Assembly (NCBI RefSeq): GCF_001646785.1
Contig: NZ_LRRH01000056.1
Span: 25,283-89,282 of the forward strand
Length of the DNA stretch: 64,000 bases
Direction of reading: 5' to 3'
Origin: Rhodococcus phenolicus
GTDB lineage: Bacteria; Actinomycetota; Actinomycetes; Mycobacteriales; Mycobacteriaceae
This document shows, piece by piece, positions 20,288 to 29,353 of this stretch (the first letter of the stretch is position 1; the number at the start of each line of letters is the position of its first letter). The position numbers were made by a program, and so were the translations under genes. The notes under the pieces were generated by a model that did no database searches, was not told the DNA's origin, and worked only from the letters and a program-made list of their open reading frames with translations.

Positions 20288-21094
20288 TCAGGCCGCGCGA
20301 GGATCCGACCACGCGGCGGTGGTGTGGATGTGACCGTTCCCGTCGATCAGGCGGGCCGCCAGGCCGTACTGCTCGAGCCAGCGCATCGCCCCGATGCCGC
20401 GGCGCAGGGCGGTCGCGCAGGCCGCGTCCGCCCACACCGCGTCCGCGGCGATGACGGTGGCTTCGGTCCACAACGAGGCCGGGAAGTGGTCCGTGCTGCG
20501 CGTCGACATGGCCGCACCGGCCGGGAGTTCGACGGTGCCCCCGCCGGGCAGATCGATCTGCCAGCCCCCGGCGGGACAGTTGCCGGCGGCGGCCATCGTC
20601 TCGCCCATGCGCACCATGGCACCGCATTCGAGGTCGCGGGCCACCGCGGCGGCCGCCCGGTCGACGGTGTCGGCCTTCGCGGTCTCGCTGATGTCCAGGC
20701 TTACTCCCCACGGGGTGAGCACGGTCTCCCCGTCGAGTTGCACGTCGAGGTAGGTGGGGACCGGATGGATCGGCGGCACCGCGGTGGCGTCGAACCCGGT
20801 GTCCTCGAGCCCGTCGTCGTCCGCCGACAGGGGGTCGACGACACCGTCGGTCATCCGGGCCGCCCACAGAGCCGAACGCAGCAGCACCGACAAGCGCGGG
20901 CTGACCTGCACCGGGATGCCCTGGGCGAGGTTCACGGCGTGGATCTCGGCATCGCCGCGCTGCGGGTTGCTGACCGCCTCGGAGTCGGCGACGACATCCC
21001 GCACGATCCGCTCGGCGTCGTGCAGGGCGTCGTACTCGGTCACGGCCAGCGTGACCCGCTCCCCCCACCCCCGCCATTCGCTGTATCTGATCAT
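20288..21094 (-). CDS. ApbE-like FAD:protein FMN transferase
   Basis: A 268-residue protein with the ApbE fold. ApbE uses FAD to attach FMN to a Thr in partner flavoproteins. Seen: the DISETAKADTVDRAA segment, which matches the family's DLGGIAKGYAVD-type motif in a divergent form, and the C-terminal ADAVWADAACATAL, where the metal-binding Asp/Thr region lies. There is no obvious lipoprotein signal, unlike many Gram-negative ApbEs. An ATG at 21094 with GGAG 6 nt upstream is preferred over the GTG at 21106. No flavoprotein target is encoded beside it. Confidence 0.72.
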   Translation of the reverse strand: MIRYSEWRGWGERVTLAVTEYDALHDAERIVRDVVADSEAVSNPQRGDAEIHAVNLAQGIPVQVSPRLSVLLRSALWAARMTDGVVDPLSADDDGLEDTGFDATAVPPIHPVPTYLDVQLDGETVLTPWGVSLDISETAKADTVDRAAAAVARDLECGAMVRMGETMAAAGNCPAGGWQIDLPGGGTVELPAGAAMSTRSTDHFPASLWTEATVIAADAVWADAACATALRRGIGAMRWLEQYGLAARLIDGNGHIHTTAAWSDPRAA

Positions 21095-21151
21095 GACGGG
21101 CTCCACGCACGTTCGACGATCCGGTGACGATGTCTTCCAGTATGCCCCCGG

Positions 21152-22780
21152 TCACGCCCGGGTCAGAATCCCCGCCGTGTCGGTGCCGGTCGGCAGGGTG
21201 CCCAGCGCGATCCCCCAGTCGTGGTCGAGGCGGCTCGCGCAGAACGCGTCGGCGACGGCCGGATGCCCGTGCCGCACCAACTGGGCCCCCTGCAGCACGA
21301 GCGCCATGAGTTCGACGACCCGGCGCGCCCGGTACTCGACGTTCTCGAGGTCGGCGAGTTCCTTGCCGACGCGGGAGATCGCATCGTCGAGCCGGCGATC
21401 GGCGCCCTCGGCGAGCCGGACCTCGGCGAAGAACGCCTCGACGGTGTCCGGTTGCCTGATCATCGCGCGCAGTGCGTCGAGCGCGGCGACGTTGCCGGAG
21501 CCCTCCCAGATCGACATCAGGGGCGACTCCCGGAACAACCGCGGCATGCCCGATTCCTCCGCGTAGCCGTTGCCCCCGAGACATTCGAGCGCTTCGGCGG
21601 CGTGCGCCGGGGCCCGCTTGCACACCCAGTACTTGGTGACGGCGAGTGCGATGCGCCGCAGAGCCGCTTCCTGCGGGTCACCGGAGGCGCGGTCGGTCGC
21701 GCCGGCCAGCCGCATCATCATAGTGGTGGCGGCCTCGGATTCGACGACGAGATCGGCGAGCACGTTGCGCATGAGCGGCTGGTCGATCAGCAACGCGCCG
21801 AACGCTTTCCGATGACGGGCGTGGTGCACGGCGCGCAACGTCGCCATGCGCATGCCCGTCGAGGAACCGATGACGCAGTCGAGCCGGGTCATATTGACCA
21901 TCTCGATGATGGTCGCGACGCCGCGGCCCTCGGGCCCGACGAGCCAGCCGGTCGCGCCCTGGTACTCGATCTCCGACGACGCGTTGGACTTGTTGCCGAG
22001 CTTGTCCTTGAGCCGCTGGATGTGGATGCGGTTGCGGGTGCCGTCGGGCAGCACGCGCGGGAGCAGGAAACAGCTCGGCCCGTGCTCGGTCTGCGCGAGC
22101 GTCAGGAACAGGTCCGACATCGGCGCCGACGTGAACCACTTGTGCCCGACGATCGTGTGGCTGCCGTCGGCGTTCGCCGTCGCGGTGGTGGTGTTGGCGC
22201 GCACGTCGGAGCCGCCCTGCTTCTCCGTCATGGACATGCCGGCGATCAGCCCGCGCTTCGAACTCGGTTCACGCAGACCGAAGTCGTAGTGGGGTGCGGC
22301 GAGCAGCGGCTCGTAGCGGTCGGCGAGTTCGGGGTTGTGCCGCAGCGCGGGGATCGCCGCATAGGTCATCGAAATCGGGCACATGTGCCCGGCGTCGGCC
22401 TGGCCCCACGCATAGAACTTCGCGGCGCGGGCGACGTGCGCGCCCGGTCGCGGATCGCGCCAGGGCGCGCCGTGGAGTCCGTGTTCGACGGCTACGGTCA
22501 TCAGGTCGTGCCAGTGCGGATGGAACTCGACCTCGTCGATGCGGTTGCCGTACCGGTCGTGGGTGTGCAGCACGGGCGGGTACTCGTTGGCCAGACGCCC
22601 CCATTCCTGGGCGCGGACGCCGCCGGCGAGCACTCCGAGGGTGCGCACCTCGTCCTCGGCCCACGCGGCACCTTCGCGGCGCAGTCCCTCGAGCAGGGCC
22701 GCATCGTCGGCGGCGTCGTAGGGCACGAGGTCGGGGACCTGGTTGAACACCTCGTGGGTCGGCGGGAAGGTCGGGTTCAT
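21152..22780 (-). CDS. AidB-like acyl-CoA dehydrogenase
   Basis: A 542-residue flavoprotein of the AidB branch of acyl-CoA dehydrogenases. Seen: FGLREPSSKRG and GMSMTEKQGGSDVRANTT (FAD/substrate motifs of this branch), HKWFTSAPMSD, GGNGYAEESGMPRLFRESPL and IWEGSGNVAALDALR. AidB proteins bind DNA in E. coli; actinobacterial homologues more often act on branched or unusual acyl-CoAs. Its ATG overlaps the TGA of the TetR gene (ATGA), so they form one unit and the regulator probably controls it. Confidence 0.9.
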   Translation of the reverse strand: MNPTFPPTHEVFNQVPDLVPYDAADDAALLEGLRREGAAWAEDEVRTLGVLAGGVRAQEWGRLANEYPPVLHTHDRYGNRIDEVEFHPHWHDLMTVAVEHGLHGAPWRDPRPGAHVARAAKFYAWGQADAGHMCPISMTYAAIPALRHNPELADRYEPLLAAPHYDFGLREPSSKRGLIAGMSMTEKQGGSDVRANTTTATANADGSHTIVGHKWFTSAPMSDLFLTLAQTEHGPSCFLLPRVLPDGTRNRIHIQRLKDKLGNKSNASSEIEYQGATGWLVGPEGRGVATIIEMVNMTRLDCVIGSSTGMRMATLRAVHHARHRKAFGALLIDQPLMRNVLADLVVESEAATTMMMRLAGATDRASGDPQEAALRRIALAVTKYWVCKRAPAHAAEALECLGGNGYAEESGMPRLFRESPLMSIWEGSGNVAALDALRAMIRQPDTVEAFFAEVRLAEGADRRLDDAISRVGKELADLENVEYRARRVVELMALVLQGAQLVRHGHPAVADAFCASRLDHDWGIALGTLPTGTDTAGILTRA

Positions 22781-23373
22781 TGCGGGGCTCCCAGGGCTCG
22801 GAGGGCGAAGGCGACGAGGTCGGGGACGGTGCCGGTGGCGGCGGTCCCGGTGTGCAGGGGGTCGGTGAGCACTTCGCCGACCGCGCCAACGAGTGCGGCC
22901 GCGGCCAGGCCGGCGTCCTGGTCGGGAAACTCGCCGGTGGCGATGCCGTGGCCGATCGCGTCGGCGAACGCGGCCGCGAAGGCGCGGCGCAGCACGAGCC
23001 GTTCCGCGTCGAGCGCCGCGTCGACCGGTTCGGCGAGCAGGGTGTAGGCGAGCCGGGGGTTGCGCAGCGCCCGTTGCGCGAAGGTCTCGACCATCGCCGC
23101 GACCCTGCCGGTCGCGGATCCGGCGGCGGACGCGGCGGTGACGGCCTCGACCTCGCGGACGCACAGGTCACGGAAGATCCCGACCATCAGTTCGGACTTG
23201 TCGGTGTAGTGCCGGTAGACGGTGCCGGTGGCCACGCCGGCACGTTCGGCGACCGCGGCGATGGACAGCGCCCGGTAGCCGTGGTCGGACAGCAGCGCGA
23301 TCGCGGCCGCGGCGATCGCGGCGCGCCGGTCTTCGAGTCGCTGCTCGACGGCAGCGGTACGACGGTAGGCCAC
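22777..23373 (-). CDS. TetR/AcrR-family repressor
   Basis: A 198-residue regulator. The N-terminal helix-turn-helix reads ALSIAAVAERAGVATGTVYRHYTDK. The GTG at 23373 is chosen; the frame is open to 23610 but the longer version would cover the operator and the divergent gene. It is coupled to the AidB-like gene by a 4-nt overlap. A TGAAC-N4-GTTCA palindrome lies 9 nt upstream, the expected site of autoregulation. Confidence 0.9.
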   Translation of the reverse strand: MAYRRTAAVEQRLEDRRAAIAAAAIALLSDHGYRALSIAAVAERAGVATGTVYRHYTDKSELMVGIFRDLCVREVEAVTAASAAGSATGRVAAMVETFAQRALRNPRLAYTLLAEPVDAALDAERLVLRRAFAAAFADAIGHGIATGEFPDQDAGLAAAALVGAVGEVLTDPLHTGTAATGTVPDLVAFALRALGAPQ

Positions 23374-23381
23374 GCAAGAAT

Positions 23382-23395
23382 TGAACCCCAGTTCA
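23382..23395. promoter_or_regulatory. TetR operator TGAAC-N4-GTTCA
   Basis: A perfect inverted repeat of 5 bp with a CCCA spacer, between the divergent TetR gene (start 23373) and the acyltransferase gene (start 23432). Fatty-acid-type TetR repressors bind sites of this form (family knowledge). It could control both directions. Confidence 0.65.
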
Positions 23396-23431
23396 TCCCT
23401 TGGGTCAACGGTCGGCGCTACCGTCGAGTGC

Positions 23432-24658
23432 GTGAACCGGCTCAGCGTGGTGGACGAGATCTTCCTGCACCGGCACCGAGGTCTCGGTCTGCCGGTGGTC
23501 ATGCAGGGGCTGTGGCGCAGCGACGACACCGTCGACCTGCCCCTGCTCATCTCCCTGCACGACGCCCTCGCGCGCGGCCCGCTCGGCCGGCGCGTGGTGC
23601 GCCCCCGCATGCCCGGCGCGCGGCCCCGTTTCGAACCGACCCTCGAATCCCGGCCACTGCACTACCCCGCCGACCCGATCCCCGTCGACGGCGTTCTCGC
23701 CTGGGCCGACCTGCAGGCCGAGGTCGACGTCGACCCGCAGCGGCGACCGGGCTGGGCCCTGGCCGCCGCCCCGGTCGCCGGTGGGGGCACCGTCGTCTCG
23801 CTCGTGTGCTCACACGTACTGGCCGACGCTCGCGGCCTGCTCGACGCGGTCACCGGCGCGCTCGCGGGCACGGCCGAGCCGCCGAGCCCCGACCACACCT
23901 CCGACGTGCGCGACGCCCTGCACCTCGTCCGACAGGTCGGTCGCGGCCTGCGCGGTGTGCACTACTCCCCCGCCTCCGGTACCGCACCCCCGCCCAGAAC
24001 GGTCGCCGCCCGGCCGGTCACCGCGCTGCTCGACGTCGACGCCGAGCAGTGGGACCGGATCGCCGAGACCGACGGCGGCACCCCCAACGCGTTGTTCCTC
24101 GCCGTCGGCGCCGGCATCGCCCGGCGTGCGGGCGTGCCGTCGCCGGTGCGGATCGCGGTGCCCGTGGGCGCCGCCCCCGACACCGATGCCACCGCGAACG
24201 GCGTGTCCACCACCGAGGTCGTCGTCGGCGCGGCCGACACCCCCGCGCGGATCCGCGCCGCGGCGCGCGAGGCCTACCGGCGGCCGCGCGAGGGCGCACC
24301 CCACGGGATTCCCGACGAGATCCTCCAGCTGATGCCGGATCGGCTCGCCGCCCGGATGGCGGCAGGCGCCGGCGAGCGGGATGTGTTGTGTTCCAACATC
24401 GGACCGATTCCGGACAGCCTCACGACCTTCGGCCCACACCGCACCACCGGATTCGCCGCGCGGGCGATGCACCCCGGCCTGCCGGCGGCGCGGGCCACCA
24501 CGTCGACGCGGCTGTCGGCGTACCTGTGCGCGCTCGGCGGGCACTACACGCTCGCCCTCGTCGCCCTCGACGGCGACCTGTTCCCGGACTCGACGGCCCT
24601 GCGCACCCACGCCGACGCCGAACTCGCCGCCCGCGGGCTGCAGGCGCGGTACTGGTGA
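23432..24658 (+). CDS. Condensation-superfamily acyltransferase, WS/DGAT-like
   Basis: A 408-residue protein from the GTG at 23432. The opening RLSVVDEIFLHRHRG resembles the LSPLD start of wax-ester synthase/diacylglycerol acyltransferases, and CSHVLADARG holds an HxxxD motif where the family's catalytic HHxxxD lies. The first His of the pair is a Ser here. The C-terminal NIGPIPDSL matches the family's conserved NVPGP region. Expected to use acyl-CoA to acylate an alcohol, or to be a related PapA-type transferase. Leaderless: TACCGT ends 7 nt before the start. Confidence 0.68.
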   Translation: MNRLSVVDEIFLHRHRGLGLPVVMQGLWRSDDTVDLPLLISLHDALARGPLGRRVVRPRMPGARPRFEPTLESRPLHYPADPIPVDGVLAWADLQAEVDVDPQRRPGWALAAAPVAGGGTVVSLVCSHVLADARGLLDAVTGALAGTAEPPSPDHTSDVRDALHLVRQVGRGLRGVHYSPASGTAPPPRTVAARPVTALLDVDAEQWDRIAETDGGTPNALFLAVGAGIARRAGVPSPVRIAVPVGAAPDTDATANGVSTTEVVVGAADTPARIRAAAREAYRRPREGAPHGIPDEILQLMPDRLAARMAAGAGERDVLCSNIGPIPDSLTTFGPHRTTGFAARAMHPGLPAARATTSTRLSAYLCALGGHYTLALVALDGDLFPDSTALRTHADAELAARGLQARYW

Positions 24659-24664
24659 CGGTAC

Positions 24665-24700
24665 AGAACTCAGATTCTTGCTTTTCGAGAGTATAGTTCT
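24665..24700. promoter_or_regulatory. Inverted hexamers AGAACT / AGTTCT with direct-repeat character
   Basis: AGAACT (24665-24670) and AGTTCT (24695-24700) are inverted; extended rightwards they also read as imperfect direct repeats (CTCAGATTC and CTCACATTC). A TATAGT hexamer overlaps the second. This AT-rich island upstream of the thioesterase operon may be a promoter with a regulator site. Confidence 0.35.
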
Positions 24701-24804
24701 CACATTCGGGGACCACGGCGCCCGACACCACCGGGATCGGTCCGGCGGTCACGCAGACGGAGGAGGACGCAGACCATGCGGATCGGACCGAACGCGAGGC
24801 CGTC

Positions 24805-25437
24805 GTGACAACGGACGCGGGCGCAGCACCCTCGTCGTTCACGGGTACGGGCTCCGTGGCGCGTGCGGCGCAGTCCGTGCGCCGCGTCGCCGTGGCACTG
24901 CTGTCCGTGCGCCCGGACCTGCCGGAACTCGGCGACATCGCAGCAACGATCCACGGCCTCGCCGACGACCTCGGCACCCGGGCCTGCCCCGTGGACGAAC
25001 GCGTCCACGGCATGAGCACCACCGAGCGGATCGTGCCGTACAGCCCCGTCGTGGGAACGGCCAACGCCGTCGCCCCGCCGCTCCTGCTGCGCCCTGCCGC
25101 GGCAACCGGAGACGGCCCCGATCTCGAGGGCACCGTCACGTTCTCCCCGGCGTACCAGGCGACGCCGGGCACGGTGCACGACGGGGCAGCCGCGATGGTG
25201 CTCGACGTGGCTCTGGCCGACGCCAACGTGCGGGCCGGGGTACCCGGCATGACCGTCGAACTCGTACTGCGCTTCCACCGCCCGCTCCCCGTCGACCGCG
25301 AACTGACGGTCCGGGCCTGGCACGACAGCGTCGACGGCCGGAAAGCCCGGTCCCACGGCGAGATCCGGTGGGGACCGCACCTGTGCGTGAGTGCCCGTGG
25401 ACTGTTCGTCGTCGCACGAGGGGCCGCAGCACCGTGA
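24805..25437 (+). CDS. Hotdog-fold thioesterase-like protein (PaaI family)
   Basis: A 210-residue protein with a C-terminal hotdog domain (about residues 75-205). The active-site-like segment GTVHDGAAAMVLDVALADAN corresponds to the HGG helix of PaaI thioesterases, with HDG in place of HGG. The N-terminal ~70 residues are an actinobacterial extension. GTG start. The next gene starts inside its stop codon (GTGA), and both encode the same domain plan, suggesting a duplicated pair that could form a heteromer. Confidence 0.8.
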   Translation: MTTDAGAAPSSFTGTGSVARAAQSVRRVAVALLSVRPDLPELGDIAATIHGLADDLGTRACPVDERVHGMSTTERIVPYSPVVGTANAVAPPLLLRPAAATGDGPDLEGTVTFSPAYQATPGTVHDGAAAMVLDVALADANVRAGVPGMTVELVLRFHRPLPVDRELTVRAWHDSVDGRKARSHGEIRWGPHLCVSARGLFVVARGAAAP

Positions 25438-26057
25438 CCGACACCGATTCGACCGACACCGATTCGACCGAACATGCCCGCGCACAACAGCTCCGGAACG
25501 TCGTCGACGGCCTGCGCAGGCTGACGGATGTGCTTCTGCGCGTCGACGACGACGATCCCGCACTCGACGCCGCGGCCGCGGAGCTCGATCGGATCGCCGC
25601 GCTCGTGGAGCAGTCGAGCCCCGCGACCGGGTTCGGCACCGCACCCGACGGCAACGATCCGGTGTTCGGGCACCGGAACGCCCTCGCACCCCCGCTGACC
25701 CCGGCCGTGACCGACAGCGGAACGGTGTCCGCCACCGGGACCCTCGGCCTGGCGTATCAGGGGCCGCGGGGTCTGGTGCACGGTGGCGTCTCGGCACTGC
25801 TCCTCGACCACGTGCTCCACACCGCCGCCGACCGGTACGGTCCGGCGGTCCTCGACGAACTGACGGTGCGCTATCACCGGCCGGTCCCGCTGTTCGAGGC
25901 CGTGACCGTGACCTGCGGGCACACCGACCGGGGCGGTGCCGACCTCCGGGCGCGCGGCGAGATCACCGTGGACGGGAACGTCTCGGTGTCGGCTCAGGCC
26001 ACTTACCGCGCGGGTCCCGGCAACTGTGACGGCCCGTCACGTACAGTTTCCACATGA
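25434..26057 (+). CDS. Hotdog-fold thioesterase-like protein (PaaI family), second copy
   Basis: 207 residues. Same architecture as its neighbour: an N-terminal extension, NALAPPLTPAV, then the hotdog domain with YQGPRGLVHGGVSALLLDHVL. Here the HGG motif is intact. It is probably the active member of the pair acting on acyl-CoA esters. It starts with GTG overlapping the previous TGA and ends with an ATGA overlap into the carboxylesterase gene, so three genes are translationally coupled. The first codons carry a short DSTDTDST repeat. Confidence 0.82.
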   Translation: MTDTDSTDTDSTEHARAQQLRNVVDGLRRLTDVLLRVDDDDPALDAAAAELDRIAALVEQSSPATGFGTAPDGNDPVFGHRNALAPPLTPAVTDSGTVSATGTLGLAYQGPRGLVHGGVSALLLDHVLHTAADRYGPAVLDELTVRYHRPVPLFEAVTVTCGHTDRGGADLRARGEITVDGNVSVSAQATYRAGPGNCDGPSRTVST

Positions 26058-27574
26058 CGTCCGAGACCCTCGTCACACTCGCCGACGGCGCGGTCCGCGG
26101 CAGCCGCATCGGCGACCTCCTCTCGTGGCGGGGCATCCCGTATGCGGCACCGCCGGTCGGCCCGTTGCGGTTGCGGGCACCCCAACCGGTGCAGCCGTGG
26201 ACCGGGGAACTCGACACGACCCGTTTCGGCAATGCCGCGTGCCAGGCCCCGCGCGGCGCTTTCACCGGCAGCCGGGAGCGCGCGACCATCGGCGAGGACT
26301 GCCTGACCCTCAACGTCCTCGCCCCCGCCGCCCGGTCGTCCCAGCCCCGCCCGGTGATGGTGTTCGTGCACGGCGGCGCCTACACGCTCGGCACGAGCGC
26401 ACTGTCGATCTACGGTGGGCAGTCGCTGGTGCGGCGCGGCGACGTGATCTACGTGTCGCTCAACTACCGGCTCGGCAGCCTCGGCTACCTGGACTTCTCG
26501 GCGTTCTCGACACCCACCCGGAGATTCGACTCGAACCTGGGGCTCCGCGACCAGGTCGCCGCGCTCGAATGGGTGCAGCGCAACATCGCCGCATTCGGCG
26601 GCGACCCCGGCAACGTGACCGTCTTCGGCGAATCCGCGGGTGGCAACGCGGTCACCACACTCATGGCGACTCCCGCCGCGCGCGGCCTGTTCGCGCAGGC
26701 GATCGCGCAGAGTTCCGCGCCGAACCTGGTCGTCGAGGCGTCGCGTGCCGCCGGCTGGACGGCACGGTTCGTCGAACTGCTCGGCGCCGACGCCGACAGT
26801 GCGGCGGCCGCGCTCGACGCGGCCTCGCCCGCCGAACTCGGTCGCGCCGGCAACCGGCTGTCCGGTGAGACCCTGCGCGCGACCCCCGGCCTGCACGTGT
26901 TCGGGCCGGTCGTCGACGGCGACTTCCTGCCGACCGACCCGCTCGAGGCGTACGCATCCGGTGCGGCACATCGCGTTCCGCTGATCATCGGCACCAACGC
27001 CCGGGAAGGCGCCCTGTTCCCCCGTTTCCTCGATGCGCTGCCGACGAACCCCGACCGCATCGACCGGATGTTCTCGCTCACCGACGCATCGGCGCGCGAC
27101 CGCGTCGTCGCGGCCTATCCGGGCTACCCGGCCGAACGCGCCGCGATCGACATCGGCGGCGACCTCACCTTCTGGTATCCGTCGATTCAGATCGCGCAGG
27201 CGCATTCCCGGTTCGCTCCCACCTACAGCTACCGCTTCGACTTCGCGCCCCGGCTCGCGCGGGTGGCCGGGTTCGACGCGACGCACGCCGTGGAACTGCT
27301 CTCGGTGTTCGATCAGGTGGACACGCCGCTGGGCCGGGCGTACACGGCGCTCGGCGGCCGGCGCGGGTTGCGTCTGGTCAGCGACGCCGTGCAGCGGCAC
27401 TGGCTGCACTTCGCGCGCCACGGGGAGCCGCTGCCGTCGTGGCCGCGCTACGACGAACGGGACCGCGCGACGACGATCTTCGACGTGCCGACCCGTCTCG
27501 AGCACGATCCATGGAAGGAACGCCGCCTCGCGTGGGAGGGTTACGCGGGCTACCGCACCCCGGTGTCGCCCTAG
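26054..27574 (+). CDS. Type B carboxylesterase/lipase
   Basis: A 506-residue alpha/beta-hydrolase of the carboxylesterase B family. Seen: EDCLTLNV, oxyanion HGGAY, the nucleophile Ser194 in GESAGGNA, and a catalytic His in THAVELL. No signal peptide, so probably cytosolic. Third in the coupled run after the two hotdog proteins; its ATG overlaps the preceding TGA. It ends 4 nt from the convergent cupin gene. Likely works on esters or lipids with its neighbours; substrate unknown. Confidence 0.92.
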   Translation: MTSETLVTLADGAVRGSRIGDLLSWRGIPYAAPPVGPLRLRAPQPVQPWTGELDTTRFGNAACQAPRGAFTGSRERATIGEDCLTLNVLAPAARSSQPRPVMVFVHGGAYTLGTSALSIYGGQSLVRRGDVIYVSLNYRLGSLGYLDFSAFSTPTRRFDSNLGLRDQVAALEWVQRNIAAFGGDPGNVTVFGESAGGNAVTTLMATPAARGLFAQAIAQSSAPNLVVEASRAAGWTARFVELLGADADSAAAALDAASPAELGRAGNRLSGETLRATPGLHVFGPVVDGDFLPTDPLEAYASGAAHRVPLIIGTNAREGALFPRFLDALPTNPDRIDRMFSLTDASARDRVVAAYPGYPAERAAIDIGGDLTFWYPSIQIAQAHSRFAPTYSYRFDFAPRLARVAGFDATHAVELLSVFDQVDTPLGRAYTALGGRRGLRLVSDAVQRHWLHFARHGEPLPSWPRYDERDRATTIFDVPTRLEHDPWKERRLAWEGYAGYRTPVSP

Positions 27575-27578
27575 CCGG

Positions 27579-27905
27579 TCACTTGGCGACGGTCAGCAGG
27601 AACGCGACGTCCTCGAGAGCGGACACGCTGTGCCGGCTCTGGGGGATCACCAGGAAATCCCCGGCCGACCCCTTCCACGACTGGTCCCCCGCGATCAGGG
27701 ACAGCTGACCGCTCAGGACCTGGAGTGTCGCCTCACCAGGGCTGTCGTGCTCGCCGAGTTCGTGGCCGGCGAGCAGCGCGATCACCGTCTGCCGAAGATG
27801 CTTGGTGTGACCGCCGAGCACCGTCTGCGAACTTCGCCCGTTGCTCGAGGTGGCCGCGAGCTTCAGCTGCTGCCGGGCCATTGCGGTGAGGGAGAGCTTG
27901 TCCAT
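27579..27905 (-). CDS. Small cupin-domain protein
   Basis: A 108-residue single-domain cupin. Conserved pieces: LLAGHELGEHDSPGEATLQVLSG (cupin motif 1) and GDFLVIPQSRHSVSALED (motif 2). Metal-ligand His/Glu residues are present. The ATG at 27905 is chosen; the frame is open further but that region lies between genes. Often binds small ligands or a metal; role unknown. 34 nt downstream of folA on the same strand, so perhaps in its operon. Confidence 0.85.
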   Translation of the reverse strand: MDKLSLTAMARQQLKLAATSSNGRSSQTVLGGHTKHLRQTVIALLAGHELGEHDSPGEATLQVLSGQLSLIAGDQSWKGSAGDFLVIPQSRHSVSALEDVAFLLTVAK

Positions 27906-27939
27906 GTTCGCAGTATGGCGCACCGCGAGGGCACGGCTG

Positions 27940-28443
27940 TCAGCTTCGCGAGTACCCGACCCAGCGGAAGGTGATTCCGTTGCGGGACTGCTGCCACGCT
28001 CCCGGATCGGTGACCGTCCACTCCGGCCCGATCGCGGGTGCGACCGCATCGCCGGCGCCGTCAACGCCGAGGTCGAGATCGACCTCGGTGACGAGCAACC
28101 GGGTCGCATGCGGCATGGCCTGAGCGTAGATCTGGCCGCCACCCATCACGACGGCGTCCTCGTCGGCGACCAGTCGCAGTGCGTCGTCGACACTCCCGGC
28201 GACCTCGGCTCCCTCGCCGGTCCAGCCCGGGTTCCGGGTGACGACGATGTTGCGGCGTCCCGGCAGCGGCCGGAACTTCGCGGGCAGCGAATCCCACGTG
28301 AGCCGGCCCATGACGACGGGCAGGCCCATCGTGGCTTCCTTGAAGAACGCCATGTCCTCGGGGATGTGCCACGGGATCGTCCCGTCCCGCCCGATGACGC
28401 CAGCGCGGGTCTGCGCCCAGATCAGGGTGAGCGTCCCGGTCAC
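27940..28443 (-). CDS. folA: Dihydrofolate reductase
   Basis: A 167-residue NADPH-dependent reductase making tetrahydrofolate. Seen: [20 protein letters not shown] with the N-terminal strand and Met20-type loop, [11 protein letters not shown] with the substrate-binding acid, [11 protein letters not shown], and [15 protein letters not shown] start overlapping the TGA of thyA (GTGA), so expression is coupled to thymidylate synthase, the enzyme whose product it recycles. Confidence 0.95.
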   Translation of the reverse strand: MTGTLTLIWAQTRAGVIGRDGTIPWHIPEDMAFFKEATMGLPVVMGRLTWDSLPAKFRPLPGRRNIVVTRNPGWTGEGAEVAGSVDDALRLVADEDAVVMGGGQIYAQAMPHATRLLVTEVDLDLGVDGAGDAVAPAIGPEWTVTDPGAWQQSRNGITFRWVGYSRS

Positions 28444-29240
28444 ACCGCCACCGGCGCCTTGATCCCGGGGTGGTGCCGGTAGCCGACGACCTCGACGTCC
28501 TCGAACTCGTAGTCGAACAGCGAGTCGCGGCGGTTCAGCTTCAGTGTCGGGTACTCGTACGCCTCGCGACCGAGCTGCTCGGTGACCTGCTCGATGTGGT
28601 TGTCGTAGATGTGGCAGTCGCCGCCGGTCCAGATGAACTCGCCCACCTCGAGACCGGTCTGCTGCGCGACCATGTGGGTGAGCAGTGCGTAGCTGGCGAT
28701 GTTGAACGGCACCCCGAGGAACAGGTCGGCGCTGCGCTGGTAGAGCTGGCAGCTGAGCTTGCCGTCGGCCACATAGAACTGGAAGAAGGCGTGGCAGGGC
28801 ATCAGTGCCATGTCGTCGAGGTCGGCGACGTTCCACGCGGAGACGATCATGCGCCGCGAATCCGGGTTGTTGCGGATGGTGTCGAGCACCTGGCCGATCT
28901 GGTCGATGTGCTCCCCGTTCGGGGTGGGCCAGGACCGCCATTGCACGCCGTAGACGGGCCCGAGCTCGCCGTCGACGTCGGCCCATTCGTCCCAGATGGT
29001 GACGCCGTGCTCCCGCAACCACTGCACGTTCGAGTCGCCGCGCAGGAACCACAGCAGCTCGTACACGATGGACTTGAGGTGCACCTTCTTCGTGGTGATC
29101 AGCGGGAATCCCTGCGCGAGGTCGAAACGCATCTGATGCCCGAACAGGCTGCGCGTCCCGGTCCCGGTGCGGTCGGCCTTGGGGGTGCCGGTCTCGAGGA
29201 CGAGGCGCAACAGGTCTTCGTACGGGGTCGGCACAGTCAC
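28440..29240 (-). CDS. thyA: Thymidylate synthase ThyA
   Basis: A 266-residue folate-dependent enzyme methylating dUMP to dTMP. Seen: [17 protein letters not shown], catalytic Cys149 in [33 protein letters not shown], and [16 protein letters not shown] start at 29240. First gene of the thyA-folA pair. The divergent region to the Fpg gene holds two copies of a palindromic core and a hairpin. Confidence 0.97.
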   Translation of the reverse strand: MTVPTPYEDLLRLVLETGTPKADRTGTGTRSLFGHQMRFDLAQGFPLITTKKVHLKSIVYELLWFLRGDSNVQWLREHGVTIWDEWADVDGELGPVYGVQWRSWPTPNGEHIDQIGQVLDTIRNNPDSRRMIVSAWNVADLDDMALMPCHAFFQFYVADGKLSCQLYQRSADLFLGVPFNIASYALLTHMVAQQTGLEVGEFIWTGGDCHIYDNHIEQVTEQLGREAYEYPTLKLNRRDSLFDYEFEDVEVVGYRHHPGIKAPVAV

Positions 29241-29250
29241 GCCAGCAGTT

Positions 29251-29333
29251 TAGGCGGCTTCGCCGACAAGAGTTCAGGCGGCTTCGCCGCCCGTGTGCCT
29301 TTGTGGCGGCCGGAGCCGCCACATCGGCACACG
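29251..29333. repeat. Palindromic repeat element: two cores plus a compound hairpin
   Basis: TAGGCGGCTTCGCCG (29251-29265) is a degenerate first copy. AGGCGGCTTCGCCGCCCGTG (29276-29295) is identical over 20 bp to the reverse complement of 8650-8669. It runs into a larger stem, CGTGTGCC (29292-29299) with GGCACACG (29326-29333) and GTGGCGGC (29303-29310) with GCCGCCAC (29315-29322). The same core-plus-hairpin order is found at the sucD end, so this is a recurring element, not a simple terminator; here it lies between divergent genes. Confidence 0.75.
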
Positions 29334-29353
29334 AGCAGCCGTAGGCTGCCCAT

